DNA of 64,000 nucleotides from Jannaschia maritima (GCF_030973515.1 NZ_JARGZA010000002.1:1-64000), one strand, 5' to 3'; shown: positions 10,201 through 19,762, counted from the first letter of the stretch. A program made the numbers and translations. Notes: a model not told the origin generated them from the letters alone.

Positions 10201-10494
10201 CAGGACCTCCCGCCCGTCACGCATCACGACGAGGTCGCTCAGCACCAGGCGGAGGGTCCCGTCGGACCGATCGAGGCGGAGGGCGGCCGTCCGCAGGTCC
10301 ACACTGGCATCCGGCAGACGCCGGTCCAGCGCCGCCTCCACCCGCGCGACGATCCAGTCGGGCACGGCGACGGGCCGCGCGGTCAGGCGCCACAGCGAAC
10401 CGGCCACGAAGGCGAGGACGACGAGGATGACCAGCCCCAGCCGTCGCAACCAACGGCGACCGGGCCTGGATGGGGCGGCGGATGCGTGCGTCAC
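7234..10494 (-). CDS. AsmA-like / DUF3971 inner-membrane-anchored protein
   Basis: A very large protein (about 1086 residues) with a single N-terminal transmembrane anchor (roughly residues 18-36, after a basic RRWLRRLG) and a long periplasmic region. Its beta-rich repetitive character (many short RLDRSDG, VRLKARG and [16 protein letters not shown]-type strands) and the C-terminal block with [17 protein letters not shown] and [12 protein letters not shown] fit the YhdP/AsmA-like families, thought to bridge inner and outer membranes and move phospholipids. That role is inferred from the family. The GTG at 10494 is chosen: it is the last start-like codon before the divergent peroxiredoxin gene, although no clear Shine-Dalgarno sequence precedes it. 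queA follows after 10 bases. Confidence 0.8.
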   Translation of the reverse strand: MTHASAAPSRPGRRWLRRLGLVILVVLAFVAGSLWRLTARPVAVPDWIVARVEAALDRRLPDASVDLRTAALRLDRSDGTLRLVLSDLVVMRDGREVLALPRTALSLRGTSILRGQVVPRSLRVDGLRLGLARDVAGRWSLAFGGGGGTVPDGWPAALAALDRNLASPMLRDLSSVRVEDVRIDVADAVSGLAATIAPARLALDRSDNAARLTITAAPDAQPDATIGATVTRDATGLSASGSLRSLRIGTLAALLPDVAVLTLGQGTVDARAGFAVTPDGMPGDLSGTVALRDLRLTDDPRLAADRVALGFVWPFDKDTVSITNVTASGRSLQAAGRGTLSFPDGPTGPVAAQLRLSDVLLDPPGTFEAPVAFDAGSVTARLMQQPLGLRIGQASLSGPAGRAGLSGRVDFAAGGIHAAFDLTVPRMAVDQLKALWPPDLFPGSRRWFADNLIGGDGVGGRAALRVVPGRKPVASASIAFEGGAFRYMRHMPPAQAAAGALQFDDGRLVIRADRGVVPVGEGPGVDIAGTTIVLPDALSRPPEGRVRLKARGAIGDVLEVLDNRPFRLLERIRRTRDLATGTMEADVAVVLPLRPGNAPADIDWSVSAVLRDMTSDRIVPGRRIAADRLELTADASAVAVDGGVRFDGVPFTGGWRQALPPPSTVPADPDAPAPEAPPRVALEPGRVSGTATVTPADLDRLGVAFDGLRTEGRTRVTVEATLPQGAPPRLSIRSDLRGMAAALPSLGWSKGRGSAGDLSIDVTLGPVPDITALSVDAPGLTLRGAVAFRDGGGLRRATLRRVDAGWFDGAIVLDGRGPGAPPGVRITGGRADLRRLPSSGGGSGGGGPVEVALDRLQVTEGIALTDMRATMDGRGGRFQGRVNAGTPVAGVLARQPNGMAVRIDASDAGAVLRSAGLFNDARGGRMSLSLRPRGGGTYDGQLTGADVSIRDAPALATLLQALSVVGLLEQLGGQGLRFDTVESLFTLRPTDIRVRRASAVGAALSITADGVVDVARKRVDLQGVVSPIYFVNGLFGSLFGTRDEGLFGFTYRLRGAVASPSVSVDPLSILTPGVFRDIFRSDPPSQ

Positions 10495-10563
10495 GGTGGC
10501 GATCTTGACGGCCCCGCCACGGTGCGCAAGTCCCGCATGCGTCCCACCCGAGGAGGTTCCGCC

Positions 10564-11034
10564 ATGTCCACCACCGATCTGTCCCCTGGCCGCCCCGCCT
10601 CCGCCTTCACGCTGCCCCGCGACGGAGGGGGCACGGTGTCTCTGTCGGACCATGCGGGCAGGAATGTCGTGCTGTACTTCTATCCGAAGGACGACACATC
10701 GGGCTGCACCAAGCAGGCGATCGCCTTCACCGAACAAGCGGATGCGTTCACCCAGGCGGATGCCGTCGTCCTGGGCGTCAGCAAGGACACGGTCGCCAAG
10801 CACGACAGGTTCCGCGACAAGCACGATCTAGGCGTCGTCCTGCTGTCCGACGCCGACGGCACCATTTGCGAGGATTACGGCGTCTGGGTCGAGAAGCAGA
10901 TGTACGGCAGGACCTATATGGGGATCGAGCGCACCACCTTCCTGATCGGCCCGGACGGGATGATTCGTCAGGTGTGGCGCAAGGTGAAGGTTCCCGGCCA
11001 CGTCGAGGAGGTTCTCGAAGCGGTGCGCGCCTGA
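10564..11034 (+). CDS. bcp: Thioredoxin-dependent peroxiredoxin (PrxQ/Bcp type)
   Basis: A 156-residue cytoplasmic peroxidase that reduces hydrogen peroxide and organic hydroperoxides. The peroxidatic cysteine is Cys48 in YPKDDTSGCTK. The usual resolving cysteine five residues later is replaced by Ile (CTKQAI), so the enzyme is either 1-Cys-like or uses Cys102 (TICEDYG) as an alternative partner; which one cannot be decided here. Other family features are LYFYPKDDT, ADAVVLGVSKD and YMGIERTTFLI. A strong GAGGAGG lies just before the ATG. The gene is divergent from the AsmA-like gene, sharing a gap of 69 bases that must hold both promoters. Confidence 0.93.
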   Translation: MSTTDLSPGRPASAFTLPRDGGGTVSLSDHAGRNVVLYFYPKDDTSGCTKQAIAFTEQADAFTQADAVVLGVSKDTVAKHDRFRDKHDLGVVLLSDADGTICEDYGVWVEKQMYGRTYMGIERTTFLIGPDGMIRQVWRKVKVPGHVEEVLEAVRA

Positions 11035-11157
11035 CCCCCGCGCGGACGGGACCGCCACCGGCGCGATGGCGCCGATCGACGGGCAGCCTGCGACACCCTG
11101 TCCGCCACAGGATTGATCATCGGCTCCCCTTTCCTTAAGGCTTCCCCAAACCTACGC

Positions 11158-11208
11158 GGCCCCGCCCGCGGGGCCCGACAGTAGGATTGCGGCGCCAACG
11201 AGCGCCGC
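11158..11208. other. Two perfect hairpins in the leader of the M23-bactofilin operon
   Basis: In the 203-base gap after bcp, GGCCCCG/CGGGGCC (11158-11175) and GCGGCGC/GCGCCGC (11189-11208) form 7-bp stems with 4- and 6-base loops. They lie 30-80 bases upstream of the peptidase start and have no T-run. They could be leader structures or residual terminators of bcp. The region also contains TTCCTTAAGG at 11131-11140; I see no further signal. Confidence 0.45.
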
Positions 11209-11237
11209 ATCGGGCAGACGTGAAGGGAGATGGTGAC

Positions 11238-12563
11238 GTGACACGACGCCGGACCGGTGGTCCCTCCGGGTGGATCGAACGGGCGTTCCCGGAACAACGC
11301 CTCTATCTGAAATCGGACGATGGGACGCGCTTCGTGCGGTTGCGTCCCGTCACGCAGGCCGCCGCCCTTGTGGGGGGCGCGGTCACGGTGGGGTGGACGC
11401 TGGTTGTGACCGCCTTCTTCCTGACCGACGCGATCAGCAGCGGGTCGTCCCGCGTCCAGGTCGCCCGCGCGCAGGAGGCGTACGAGAACCGCCTGAACGC
11501 ATTGTCCGTCGAACGCGACACCCGAGCCGCCGAGACGCAGCAGGCGCTGGAACGGTTCTACGTCGCGCTGGACGAAGTCTCGAAGATGCAGGAGGCCCTG
11601 CTCGAGTCCGAGCAGAACCGCCGCGAGTTGGAAACCGGGATCGAGGTCATCCAGCGCAGCCTGCAACGCACCGTCGCCGAACGCGACACCGCCCGGGCGG
11701 AAACGCGAACCGCCCTGACGCGGCTGGAGAACGCGCCCGAGGCCGCAGCCCAGGCCGAGGCCCGCCGCGCGGACGCCGAGACGACCCTTTCGGCCATCGT
11801 GGGCGCGCTGGACGAGACCGCCGCCGAACGCGACGCCGCCGCGCGCGTGGCCGAGGCCGCGGACGCCGAGATCGCGCGCATGCAGCGCATGGCCGAACTG
11901 GCCGCCGAACGGAACGACCGCATCTTCCGCCGCCTGGAGGAAGCGGTGGAGACGTCGCTCGCCCCCCTGGAGAAGGTGTTCGAACGGTCGGGCGTCGATC
12001 CCGACGCCATCTTGGAACAGGTCCGGCGGTCCTATCAGGGTCAGGGCGGTCCGTTGGAGCCCGTCATCTCGACCCGGGGCAATCCCAACGTGGTAGACCC
12101 GGACACCGAACGCGCCAATTCGCTTCTGGACAAGCTCGAGGAGGTCGACCTCCACCGCATCGTCGCCGAAAGCCTGCCGCTCGGCCATCCCGTCACCGCC
12201 CCCCACCGGGAAACGTCCGGCTTCGGGCCGCGGTGGGGACGCATGCACAACGGATTGGACTTCGCGGCGTCCACGGGCACGCCGATCCTGGCGACCGCGG
12301 ACGGCACCATCGCGTTCGCGGGCTGGCAGTCCGGCTACGGCAAGCTGGTCAAGATCCGCCATCCGTTCGGCTTCGAGACCCGCTATGCGCATCTGAACTC
12401 GATACGCGTGAAGGTGGGGCAGAAGGTCTCGCGCGGGGATCGCATCGGTGGTATGGGCACCACCGGACGGTCCACGGGGGTGCATCTCCACTACGAGGTG
12501 CGGCGTCACGGGACCGCAATGAACCCGAGAACCTTCATCACCGCAGGTCGCGATGTTTTCTAA
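11238..12563 (+). CDS. M23 family metallopeptidase (LytM-type) with coiled coil
   Basis: A membrane-anchored murein endopeptidase of about 441 residues. It has a short cytoplasmic N-terminus, one transmembrane helix (about residues 47-70), a long charged coiled coil rich in Glu/Arg/Ala (about 75-230), a linker and a C-terminal LytM domain. All zinc and catalytic residues are present: His337 and Asp341 in HNGLD, and His416/His418 in HLHYE, so it should cleave peptide cross-links in the periplasm. The GTG at 11238 is chosen because AGGGAG sits 8 bases upstream. Its 3' end overlaps the bactofilin gene by 11 bases, which implies co-translation and joint function in cell-shape control. Confidence 0.93.
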   Translation: MTRRRTGGPSGWIERAFPEQRLYLKSDDGTRFVRLRPVTQAAALVGGAVTVGWTLVVTAFFLTDAISSGSSRVQVARAQEAYENRLNALSVERDTRAAETQQALERFYVALDEVSKMQEALLESEQNRRELETGIEVIQRSLQRTVAERDTARAETRTALTRLENAPEAAAQAEARRADAETTLSAIVGALDETAAERDAAARVAEAADAEIARMQRMAELAAERNDRIFRRLEEAVETSLAPLEKVFERSGVDPDAILEQVRRSYQGQGGPLEPVISTRGNPNVVDPDTERANSLLDKLEEVDLHRIVAESLPLGHPVTAPHRETSGFGPRWGRMHNGLDFAASTGTPILATADGTIAFAGWQSGYGKLVKIRHPFGFETRYAHLNSIRVKVGQKVSRGDRIGGMGTTGRSTGVHLHYEVRRHGTAMNPRTFITAGRDVF

Positions 12564-13068
12564 ATCCAAGCTGAACCAGCAGGGCGGCGACGCCAACAAG
12601 CCGCAGCCCGCCGATCCCGCCAAGCCCGCCGCGGGCGGCGCCCCGCAGCGACCCGGCGGTCTGGACCTCGGGGCGGGCGCGCAAGCGATGAAGCCCAAGG
12701 TCGGTCCGTCCACGCTGTCGGCGGACCTGATGATCAAGGGCGACCTGCGCACCTCCGGCGATCTCCAGATCGAGGGGGAGGTGGAAGGCAACATCCACGC
12801 CCATCTCCTGACCGTCGGGGAAGGATCCGTCGTGCGCGGCGAGGTCGTCGCAGACGACGTCGTGGTGAACGGCCGCGTGATCGGGCGGGTGCGGGGCCTG
12901 AAGGTGCGCCTGACCTCGACCGCCAGGGTCGAAGGCGACATCATTCACAAGACCATCGCCATCGAGTCAGGCGCGCATTTCGAAGGCGCGGTCCAGCGGC
13001 AGGACGATCCCATCGGGTCCGGTCCGAAGTCGAAGGCCATTCCTGCAGCGGAGTCGAAGGCGGACTGA
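12553..13068 (+). CDS. Bactofilin (polymer-forming cytoskeletal protein)
   Basis: A 171-residue cytoskeletal protein. A disordered Pro/Ala/Gly/Gln-rich N-terminal tail (1-50) is followed by the beta-helical bactofilin core (about 52-140) with regular turns such as MIKGDLRTSGDLQIEGEVEG and VRGEVVADDVVVNGRVIGRV, then a short charged tail. Bactofilins polymerise without nucleotide and recruit peptidoglycan enzymes. Here the gene overlaps by 11 bases the M23 peptidase before it, the same partnership known for Csd1-CcmA in Helicobacter and LmdC-BacA in Hyphomonas. The 139-base gap downstream contains imperfect GC-rich inverted repeats but no convincing terminator. Confidence 0.94.
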   Translation: MFSKSKLNQQGGDANKPQPADPAKPAAGGAPQRPGGLDLGAGAQAMKPKVGPSTLSADLMIKGDLRTSGDLQIEGEVEGNIHAHLLTVGEGSVVRGEVVADDVVVNGRVIGRVRGLKVRLTSTARVEGDIIHKTIAIESGAHFEGAVQRQDDPIGSGPKSKAIPAAESKAD

Positions 13069-13207
13069 CGCGGTCGCTCGAAGGCGTCGTCCGACGGCGC
13101 AGCGCCGGACGCGCTGCCCACCCCGTTTGGCCACGGAATCGGGCATGCGAAAATGACGTCGGGGGCATCCGGTTCGATCCTCGTCGGATTGCCCTAGATC
13201 GCGCTCC

Positions 13208-14473
13208 ATGACCCGCCCCGCCATCGTCCTGTCCACCATCGGCTCGCACGGCGACCTGTTCCCCGTCCTGTCGCTGGCCCGCGCGCTGGACGCGGCGGGG
13301 ATCGAGCCGCGGTTGGGTCTGGTCCCCGACGACTGCGCGGTGGCGCGGGATTGGGGCTTCGATGCCATCCCCGTCGGTCCGTCCGAGACCGAGATGACGG
13401 CCCGGCTGGGCATGTCCCGCGACGAGATCGCCGCGAGCGTCCTGCGCGACCCGGGCCGTTTGATGCAGCGCGCGTTGATGCCGCTGTTGCCGTCGATGAC
13501 GGACGCTTTAATCGCGATGTGCGACGGGGCCTCCGCCGTATCGGCGACCACCTTCGCAATGGGTGCGTCCCTTGCGGCGGAACGGGCCTCGCTGCCCTAT
13601 GTCCCGGTCCTGCTGCAGCCGATGGTGACCTTCGCCCCGTCGGACGCGCCCGTGATCCCGCGCCTGCCGGTGACGGTCACGGACCCCGGCCCCCTGGGTC
13701 GGGCTTGGAACCGCATCCCGATGGCGGCCGTTCGCGTCGTCCTGCGGTTGCGGCACGGTCGTGATCTGACCAGGATCCGGCGCGGCATGGGTCTTCCGCC
13801 CCAGCCGGGCACCCCTACGATCGACCACGGCGGCGTCGTGCCGTTCCGTTTGGGCCTGTGGGATGCGGCCTTCGCGCCGGCGCCCCGGGAGTGGCCGGAC
13901 CTGAAGGTCGTCGGTTTCCCACCCTCGCCTCGGCACGACCCCCTGTCGGACGATGTCGTCCGTTGGTTGGACGACGGCCCCGCGCCGGTGGTCTTCACGC
14001 TCGGCAGCGTGGCGCAGGCGCTGGGTCCGCCGGACTTCTGGTTCGCGACCGCGCAGGCCGCGCGCGACTGCGGGATGCGCGCCATCCTGCTTCACGGAAC
14101 GGCCGACGCGCCGAGGGGCCCGGACCTGCTGACGATGCCGCGCCTGCCCCACGCGCCGCTGTTTCCCCGCGCCGCCGCGATCGTCCATCACGGCGGCATC
14201 GGCACCACGGCTGAGGCATTGCGGGCGGGCAAACCCCAGGTCGTCCTGCCCGTCGGAGGGGACCAACCCGACAACGCCGCGCGACTCGAACGGCTCGGCG
14301 TCGCACGGGCGCTGCCCATCCGGCGCTTCACCCCCGGACGCGGTGCGAAAGCGATTCGCGAGATCATGCAGGGGTTCGATCCCGCGGCGGCCTCCGAATT
14401 ATCGGATCAGGCGATGGCGAACGACGGCGCGGCAGCGGCGGCGGCGGCCTTTCGGGAATTGGTCGCGACCTAG
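13208..14473 (+). CDS. GT1-type glycosyltransferase
   Basis: A 421-residue protein with the GT-B architecture of the UGT/MGT family. The N-terminal acceptor half opens with IVLSTIGSHGDLFPVLSLARAL. The C-terminal donor half holds a TLGSVAQALG strand and the nucleotide-sugar signature VHHGGIGTTAEALRAGKPQ followed by PVGGDQPDNAARLERLGVA. Family members transfer UDP- or dTDP-linked sugars to lipids, sterols or natural products; donor and acceptor cannot be assigned. It appears to be a free-standing gene converging on prfB, with a hairpin in the shared 53-base gap. Confidence 0.85.
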   Translation: MTRPAIVLSTIGSHGDLFPVLSLARALDAAGIEPRLGLVPDDCAVARDWGFDAIPVGPSETEMTARLGMSRDEIAASVLRDPGRLMQRALMPLLPSMTDALIAMCDGASAVSATTFAMGASLAAERASLPYVPVLLQPMVTFAPSDAPVIPRLPVTVTDPGPLGRAWNRIPMAAVRVVLRLRHGRDLTRIRRGMGLPPQPGTPTIDHGGVVPFRLGLWDAAFAPAPREWPDLKVVGFPPSPRHDPLSDDVVRWLDDGPAPVVFTLGSVAQALGPPDFWFATAQAARDCGMRAILLHGTADAPRGPDLLTMPRLPHAPLFPRAAAIVHHGGIGTTAEALRAGKPQVVLPVGGDQPDNAARLERLGVARALPIRRFTPGRGAKAIREIMQGFDPAAASELSDQAMANDGAAAAAAAFRELVAT

Positions 14474-14491
14474 CGGAGCCAGCCACGGGCT

Positions 14492-14510
14492 GGGACAGGA
14501 CCCGTGTCCC
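14492..14510. terminator. Hairpin between convergent glycosyltransferase and prfB genes
   Basis: GGGACA pairs with TGTCCC around a 7-base loop in the 53-base space where the two genes converge. It could serve both strands. No T-run is visible, so the call is tentative. Confidence 0.35.
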
Positions 14511-14526
14511 GCCCCCGCCCGCCCGC

Positions 14527-15642
14527 TCAGCCGGCGTCCGCCCTGCTCTTGCCCGCGACCTGTTGGGCCAGCACGGACGCCATGAACCCGTCGAGCGCCC
14601 CGTCTAGCACGCCGGAGGTGTCCGACGTCTCGTGCCCCGTGCGGAGGTCCTTCACCATCTGATAGGGTTGCAGCACGTAGCTGCGGATCTGGTTGCCCCA
14701 TCCAGCATCGCCCTTGTTCTCGTGGGCCTCGGTGATCGCGGCGTTCCTGCGGTCGAGCTCCATCTGGTACAGTCGGGACTTCAGCGCCTTCATGGCAATG
14801 TCGCGGTTCTGGTGCTGCGATTTCTCGGACGAGGTCACGACGATGCCGGTGGGGACATGCGTGATCCGCACGGCGGAGTCGGTCGTGTTTACGTGCTGGC
14901 CGCCGGCGCCCGACGACCGGTACGTGTCGATGCGGATGTCGGACGGGTTCACGTCGATGTCGATGTCGTCGTCCACGACCGGATAGACCCAGACGGAGGC
15001 GAAGGACGTCTCGCGCGTGCCCTTCCCGAAGGGTGAGATGCGCACCAGCCGGTGAACGCCGGATTCGGACTTGAGCCACCCATAGGCGTTTAGGCCGCTG
15101 ATCTTGTAGCTGACGGACTTAATCCCGGCCTCCGTCCCCGACTCCTCCGACTGGAGTTCGACATCGAAGCCGCGCTTGCCGGCCCAGCGGACGTACATGC
15201 GCTGCAGCATCTGCGCCCAATCGCAGGCCTCCGTGCCGCCGGCGCCCGCGTTGATCTCGAGGAAGGTGTCGTTGCCGTCCGCCTCCCCGTCGAGGAGGGC
15301 TTCCAGCTCGCGCTCGGCGGCGACGCTCACGAGACGGGACAGGGTGGCCTCGGCCTCCGTGACGATGTCGTCGTCGCCCTCGACCTCGCCCATGGCGATC
15401 AGCTCGACGCTTTCCGACGTCTCGCCCTCCAGCTTGCGCACCGCCTCCACGCTGTCCAGCAACGCCTGCCGGTCGCGCATCAGCTTCTGCGCCCGGGCGG
15501 GATCGTCCCACAGCGTGGGATCCTCGATCATGGCGTCGAACTCTTCCATGCGGTGGGGCGCCGTTTCCCAGTCCAGGCGCTGCTTGAGCAGATCGACCGA
15601 CTTCGCGATCTTCTCGACGTTGGATTGGGCTTCGGCGCGCAT
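14527..15642 (-). CDS. prfB: Peptide chain release factor 2
   Basis: A 371-residue translation termination factor that recognises UGA and UAA in the ribosomal A site and triggers peptide release. The stop-codon recognition tripeptide SPF is present (RISPFGKG), which marks RF2 rather than RF1, and the catalytic GGQ motif lies in RSSGAGGQHVN. The N-terminal coiled-coil domain and the EINAGAGGTEACDWA block are intact. The frame is continuous from the ATG (GGAGG just upstream), so this gene does not use the programmed +1 frameshift that regulates RF2 in E. coli. It lies 58 bases after alaS, separated by a 7-bp hairpin. Confidence 0.96.
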   Translation of the reverse strand: MRAEAQSNVEKIAKSVDLLKQRLDWETAPHRMEEFDAMIEDPTLWDDPARAQKLMRDRQALLDSVEAVRKLEGETSESVELIAMGEVEGDDDIVTEAEATLSRLVSVAAERELEALLDGEADGNDTFLEINAGAGGTEACDWAQMLQRMYVRWAGKRGFDVELQSEESGTEAGIKSVSYKISGLNAYGWLKSESGVHRLVRISPFGKGTRETSFASVWVYPVVDDDIDIDVNPSDIRIDTYRSSGAGGQHVNTTDSAVRITHVPTGIVVTSSEKSQHQNRDIAMKALKSRLYQMELDRRNAAITEAHENKGDAGWGNQIRSYVLQPYQMVKDLRTGHETSDTSGVLDGALDGFMASVLAQQVAGKSRADAG

Positions 15643-15673
15643 GGGGTCCTCCGGGCGATCGGGCGTGAGGTAA

Positions 15674-15693
15674 GCCCGCGCGGGGACGCGGGC
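15674..15693 (-). terminator. Hairpin between alaS and prfB
   Basis: GCCCGCG pairs perfectly with CGCGGGC around a 6-base loop. On the minus strand it is followed by TTACCTC. It sits 8 bases after the alaS stop and could end or attenuate the alaS transcript before prfB. Confidence 0.4.
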
Positions 15694-15700
15694 AACCCGT

Positions 15701-18349
15701 TCAGGCGGCGGCGATCAGCGCGCGGACGGCATCCAGCGCCTCCCCGGCCTTCGATGCGTCGGCACCGCCGCCCTGCGCCATCTCGGGTCGGCCGCCGCCG
15801 CCGCGTCCCCCCAGGGCGTCCACCGCGGCCTTCACCAGGTCCACCGCAGACAGGCGGTCGGTCAGATCGGACGTGACGCCCACCGCGACCGCGGGCTTGG
15901 CCCCCGTATCGGCGATCAAGGCCACGACGCCGGAGCCCAACCGGTCCTTCATCGCATCGATCATGGGCCCCAGCTCCTTGCCGGACACCCCCGCGACTGT
16001 CTGAAGTACGGCCTGCATTCCATTGATATCCTGCGCGTCCCCACCCGAGGCCATGGCGGCGTCACGCTTGAGTTGCGCGATCTCGGCCTGCAATCTCCTG
16101 CGTTCGTCCAAGAGGCCCCGCACCCGGTCCGCGACCTCGTCCGGGCCGGTCTTGAACAGGTTGGACAACGCTGCCATCCGGTGGTCCTGCGCGCGGAGGT
16201 AGTCGTGAGCGGCCTGCCCGGTCAATCCTTCGACCCGGCGCACGCCCGCGCTGATGGCGCTGTCGCCCAACGTGACGAAGGTGCCGATCTGGCCCAGCTG
16301 TCCGACATGGGTGCCGCCGCACAATTCCAGGCTGTAGGTCCGTGCATCCGTCCCCTTGCCGGACCCGTCGCGCTTGCCCATGGACACGACGCGGACCTCG
16401 TCGCCGTACTTCTCGCCGAACAGCGCCTGGGCGCCGAGGGCGCGCGCCTCGTCGGGGGACATGATGCGGGTGGTGACGGAGTCGTTCTGGCGGATCAGGG
16501 CGTTGACCTCCGCCTCCACCGTAGCGAGCTGATCGGCGCTGAGCGCGCCCTCGTGGCTGAAGTCGAAGCGCAGGCGGTCGGGGGCGTTGAGCGATCCGCG
16601 CTGGGCCACGTGATCCCCCAGGGCGTTGCGGAGGGCTTCGTTCAGCAGGTGGGTGGCGCTGTGGTTCGCGCGGATCCGGGACCGACGGTCGTGATCGACC
16701 TCCAGGTCGGCGGATTGCCCGGGCTGCAACGCGCCATCGACGACCTCCGCCAGATGCATGACCACGCCGGCGGACCGCCGCGTGTCCGTCACGCGGGCCG
16801 TTCCCGTGGACGTGCGAATGGTGCCGGTGTCGCCGACCTGGCCGCCCGCTTCGGCGTAGAACGGGGTCTGGTTGACCACGATGGCGACCGTGTCGCCCGC
16901 CGCGGCGCGGTCGATGCGTGCGCCGTCGCGGACGAGCGCGAGCACTTGCCCTTCGAGCGTTTCGGTGTCGTAGCCCAGGAACTCCGTCGGTCCGTTCTCC
17001 TGCGCAAGATCGAACCAGATGGCGGCATCCGCCGTCTCGCCCGATCCGGCCCAGGCGGCCCGGGCGCGGGTGCGCTGTTCCTCCATCGCGGCGTCGAACC
17101 CCTCGACGTCTACCGCGCGGCCCCGTTCGCGCAGGGCGTCCTGGGTCAGGTCCAGGGGGAAGCCGTGCGTATCGTAAAGCTTGAAGGCGGCATCGCCCGG
17201 CAGCGGGGCACCGTCGGGCAGGTTGCCAAGTTCGTCGTCGAGCAATCGCAGGCCGCGTTCCAAGGTCTTGCGGAACCGGTCTTCCTCGCCCCTTAGGGTT
17301 TCGGTAACCATCGGCTGGGCGCGGGACAATTCCGGGTAAGCGTTGCCCATCTGCCGCACGAGTGCGGGAACCAGCTTCGCGAGCAGCGCGTCGCGGGCGC
17401 CGGCCTGGTGCGCGTGGCGGACGGCGCGGCGGATGATGCGGCGCAGGACGTAGCCGCGCCCTTCGTTAGAGGGCAGAACGCCGTCGGCGATCAAGAAGGA
17501 CGTGGACCGCAAGTGGTCGGCGATGACGCGGTGGTGCATCTTCGCTGGGCCGTCCGGGTCCGTGCCGGTCGCTTCGGCGGAGGCCAGGATCAGCGCGCGC
17601 ATCAGGTCGGTGTCGTAGTTGTCGTGCTTGCCCTGCAGGAGCGCGCCGATTCGTTCCAGACCCATCCCGGTGTCGATGCTTTGCTTTTCAAGGTCTTGGC
17701 GGGTGCCGTCGGCATGCTGTTCGTACTGCATGAAGACGAGGTTCCAGATCTCGATGAACCGATCGCCGTCCTCGTCGGGGCTGCCGGGGGGGCCGCCGGG
17801 GATGTGGTCGCCGTGGTCGTAGAAGATTTCGGTGCACGGACCGCAGGGGCCGGTGGGGCCCATGCGCCAGAAGTTGTCGTCGGTGGGGATGCGGATGATG
17901 CGGTCGTCCGGGAAGCCAGCGACCTTCTTCCAGATCGCCGCCGCCTCGTCGTCGGTGTGATAGACGGTGGCCAGCAACCGGGACGGGTCGATGCCGAAAT
18001 CGCGTGTGATCAGTTCCCACGCGAAGGCGATGGCGTCGTCCTTGAAATAGTCGCCGAACGAGAAATTCCCCAACATTTCGAAGAAGGTATGGTGGCGCGC
18101 GGTGTAGCCGACGTTGTCGAGGTCGTTGTGCTTGCCACCCGCGCGGACGCATTTCTGGGACGTGGTCGCGCGGTCGTAGGGGCGCGTCTCGACGCCCGTG
18201 AAGACGTTCTTGAACTGCACCATTCCGGAGTTCGTGAACATCATCGTAGGGTCGTTGCGCGGGACCAGGGGGGAGCTGTCGACGACGGCATGGCCCTGGC
18301 GCGCGAAGTAGCCCGTGAAGGTGCTGCGGATGTCGTTCAGGCTGGCCAT
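15701..18349 (-). CDS. alaS: Alanyl-tRNA synthetase
   Basis: An 882-residue class II aminoacyl-tRNA synthetase that charges tRNA-Ala, of normal length. The N-terminal catalytic domain begins [15 protein letters not shown] and holds [19 protein letters not shown] (motif 1 region). The editing domain carries the zinc ligands in [12 protein letters not shown] and [10 protein letters not shown], which clear mischarged Ser- and Gly-tRNA-Ala, and the Gly-rich C-Ala domain ends the protein. The ATG at 18349 is used because it precedes the conserved N-terminus; the frame is open upstream into a repeat-rich gap that does not look like coding sequence. It lies downstream of recA but is separated by a recA terminator. 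Confidence 0.96.
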   Translation of the reverse strand: MASLNDIRSTFTGYFARQGHAVVDSSPLVPRNDPTMMFTNSGMVQFKNVFTGVETRPYDRATTSQKCVRAGGKHNDLDNVGYTARHHTFFEMLGNFSFGDYFKDDAIAFAWELITRDFGIDPSRLLATVYHTDDEAAAIWKKVAGFPDDRIIRIPTDDNFWRMGPTGPCGPCTEIFYDHGDHIPGGPPGSPDEDGDRFIEIWNLVFMQYEQHADGTRQDLEKQSIDTGMGLERIGALLQGKHDNYDTDLMRALILASAEATGTDPDGPAKMHHRVIADHLRSTSFLIADGVLPSNEGRGYVLRRIIRRAVRHAHQAGARDALLAKLVPALVRQMGNAYPELSRAQPMVTETLRGEEDRFRKTLERGLRLLDDELGNLPDGAPLPGDAAFKLYDTHGFPLDLTQDALRERGRAVDVEGFDAAMEEQRTRARAAWAGSGETADAAIWFDLAQENGPTEFLGYDTETLEGQVLALVRDGARIDRAAAGDTVAIVVNQTPFYAEAGGQVGDTGTIRTSTGTARVTDTRRSAGVVMHLAEVVDGALQPGQSADLEVDHDRRSRIRANHSATHLLNEALRNALGDHVAQRGSLNAPDRLRFDFSHEGALSADQLATVEAEVNALIRQNDSVTTRIMSPDEARALGAQALFGEKYGDEVRVVSMGKRDGSGKGTDARTYSLELCGGTHVGQLGQIGTFVTLGDSAISAGVRRVEGLTGQAAHDYLRAQDHRMAALSNLFKTGPDEVADRVRGLLDERRRLQAEIAQLKRDAAMASGGDAQDINGMQAVLQTVAGVSGKELGPMIDAMKDRLGSGVVALIADTGAKPAVAVGVTSDLTDRLSAVDLVKAAVDALGGRGGGGRPEMAQGGGADASKAGEALDAVRALIAAA

Positions 18350-18423
18350 TGCGCGTCTCCGAAGGCTGTCCGGTGGGTCACCTAGCGATGCGCGCACGGG
18401 GTGTCCACATGGCCAAAACGGGC

Positions 18424-18456
18424 GTGCACCCCCCGTACACCCCCCGTACACCCCCC
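18424..18456. repeat. Three tandem 11-bp repeats upstream of alaS
   Basis: GTGCACCCCCC, GTACACCCCCC and GTACACCCCCC stand head to tail, followed by a partial fourth copy (GTGCATAC). They lie 75-107 bases upstream of the alaS ATG. The 11-bp period is about one turn of DNA, so all copies face the same side of the helix. Nothing else in the 283-base alaS-recA gap is recognisable except the recA terminator. Confidence 0.75.
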
Positions 18457-18584
18457 GTGCATACGCGGCGGCATACCGGGGCGGTCCTCGGATCGTGCGG
18501 AAACACGGGATTGCCATGCGACGCGTTCGGTGTAGCCACCGCGAATCCCGTTACCCGGGCACGACCCCCCCGGGCACGACGCGA

Positions 18585-18610
18585 AAGGGCCGCCCCGTCG
18601 GGCGGCCCTT
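18585..18610 (-). terminator. recA transcription terminator
   Basis: AAGGGCCGCCC pairs perfectly over 11 bp with GGGCGGCCCTT around a 4-base loop, 22 bases after the recA stop codon. On the minus strand the stem ends in CTTT. It should separate recA from the alaS promoter region. Confidence 0.7.
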
Positions 18611-18632
18611 CGTCACCGGGATGTCGGAGCGA

Positions 18633-19703
18633 TCACTCGTCCAGGATCTCGTCCTTGTCCGTCCTGGTCATCTGAAAGTCCAGGCCGTGGGCGGCGCGGA
18701 TCTTGTCCTCCACCTCCTCGGCGATGGTGGGGTTGTCGCGAAGGAACTGCTTGGAGTTCTCGCGCCCCTGGCCGATCCGCTCGTCGCCATAGGAGAACCA
18801 GGCGCCCGACTTCTCGACCACGCCGGCCTTCACGCCCAGGTCCAGCAACTCGCCCATCTTGGAGATGCCTTCGCCGTACATGATGTCGAACTCGACCTGC
18901 TTGAACGGCGGGGCGACCTTGTTCTTGACGACCTTCACGCGCGTCGCGTTGCCCACCACCTCGTCGCGGTCCTTGATCGCGCCGATGCGGCGGATGTCCA
19001 GGCGGACGGAGGCGTAGAACTTCAGCGCGTTGCCGCCCGTCGTCGTTTCGGGCGAGCCGAACATGACGCCGATCTTCATGCGGATCTGGTTGATAAACAC
19101 GACCATGCACTTCGAGCGGTTGATCGAACCCGTCAGCTTGCGCATCGCCTGGCTCATCAGGCGGGCATGGACGCCCACGGAGCTGTCGCCCATGTCGCCT
19201 TCAAGCTCGGACTTGGGCGTCAGCGCCGCGACGCTGTCGACCACGACCATGCTGACGGCACCCGACCGGACCAGCGTGTCGACGATCTCGAGCGCCTGCT
19301 CGCCCGTGTCGGGCTGCGAGATCAGCAGCTCGTCGAGATCGACACCCAGCTTGCGGGCGTATTGCGGGTCGAGCGCATGCTCGGCATCCACGAAGGCGCA
19401 GACGCCGCCCTTCTTCTGCTCCTCCGCGATGGCGTGGAGCGTCAAGGTGGTCTTGCCCGAGGATTCGGGGCCGTAGATCTCGATGATGCGCCCCTTGGGG
19501 AGGCCGCCGATGCCCAGCGCGATGTCGAGGCCCAGCGAACCGGTCGACGTCGCCTCGATGTCCTGGACAGGGTTGTCCTTGCCCAGCTTCATGATGGAGC
19601 CCTTGCCGAACTGGCGTTCGATCTGCGCCAGGGCCGAGTCCAGGGCCTTCTGCTTGTCCGCGCTGCGTCGTTCGCTCATGTCGAGTAGGTTCGCCGTTGC
19701 CAT
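18633..19703 (-). CDS. recA: Recombinase RecA
   Basis: A 356-residue ATP-dependent strand-exchange protein that forms filaments on single-stranded DNA and triggers LexA self-cleavage. The Walker A motif GPESSGKTT, the [16 protein letters not shown] block, the L1/L2 DNA-binding loop region ([25 protein letters not shown]) and the acidic C-terminal tail are all present. The start at 19703 gives the conserved alphaproteobacterial N-terminus ([27 protein letters not shown] region). Two SOS boxes lie 60-95 bases upstream, so the gene should be repressed by LexA and induced by DNA damage. cckA lies upstream on the same strand. Confidence 0.97.
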   Translation of the reverse strand: MATANLLDMSERRSADKQKALDSALAQIERQFGKGSIMKLGKDNPVQDIEATSTGSLGLDIALGIGGLPKGRIIEIYGPESSGKTTLTLHAIAEEQKKGGVCAFVDAEHALDPQYARKLGVDLDELLISQPDTGEQALEIVDTLVRSGAVSMVVVDSVAALTPKSELEGDMGDSSVGVHARLMSQAMRKLTGSINRSKCMVVFINQIRMKIGVMFGSPETTTGGNALKFYASVRLDIRRIGAIKDRDEVVGNATRVKVVKNKVAPPFKQVEFDIMYGEGISKMGELLDLGVKAGVVEKSGAWFSYGDERIGQGRENSKQFLRDNPTIAEEVEDKIRAAHGLDFQMTRTDKDEILDE

Positions 19704-19762
19704 GTTTCCCGTCCCTCTTCGCATCATGCCGCGGGCGCGGCAATCGGGGTTTTCCCAGCTTC

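Noticed and set aside
8323-10563. Long in-frame upstream extension of the peroxiredoxin gene
   Set aside because: The family N-terminus and a strong GAGGAGG fix the start at 10564; the extension is antisense to the AsmA-like gene.
11112-11125. TTGATCATC resembling half of an FNR/anaerobox before the M23 gene
   Set aside because: The second half-site ATCAA is missing at the right spacing.
11134-11150. TTAA half-site upstream of the M23-bactofilin operon as a possible CtrA box
   Set aside because: After seven bases the sequence reads CCAAA, which matches only part of the second half-site.
13165-13190. GGTTCGATCC resembling a tRNA T-loop before the glycosyltransferase
   Set aside because: The flanking bases do not form a T-arm stem and no acceptor or anticodon arm can be drawn.
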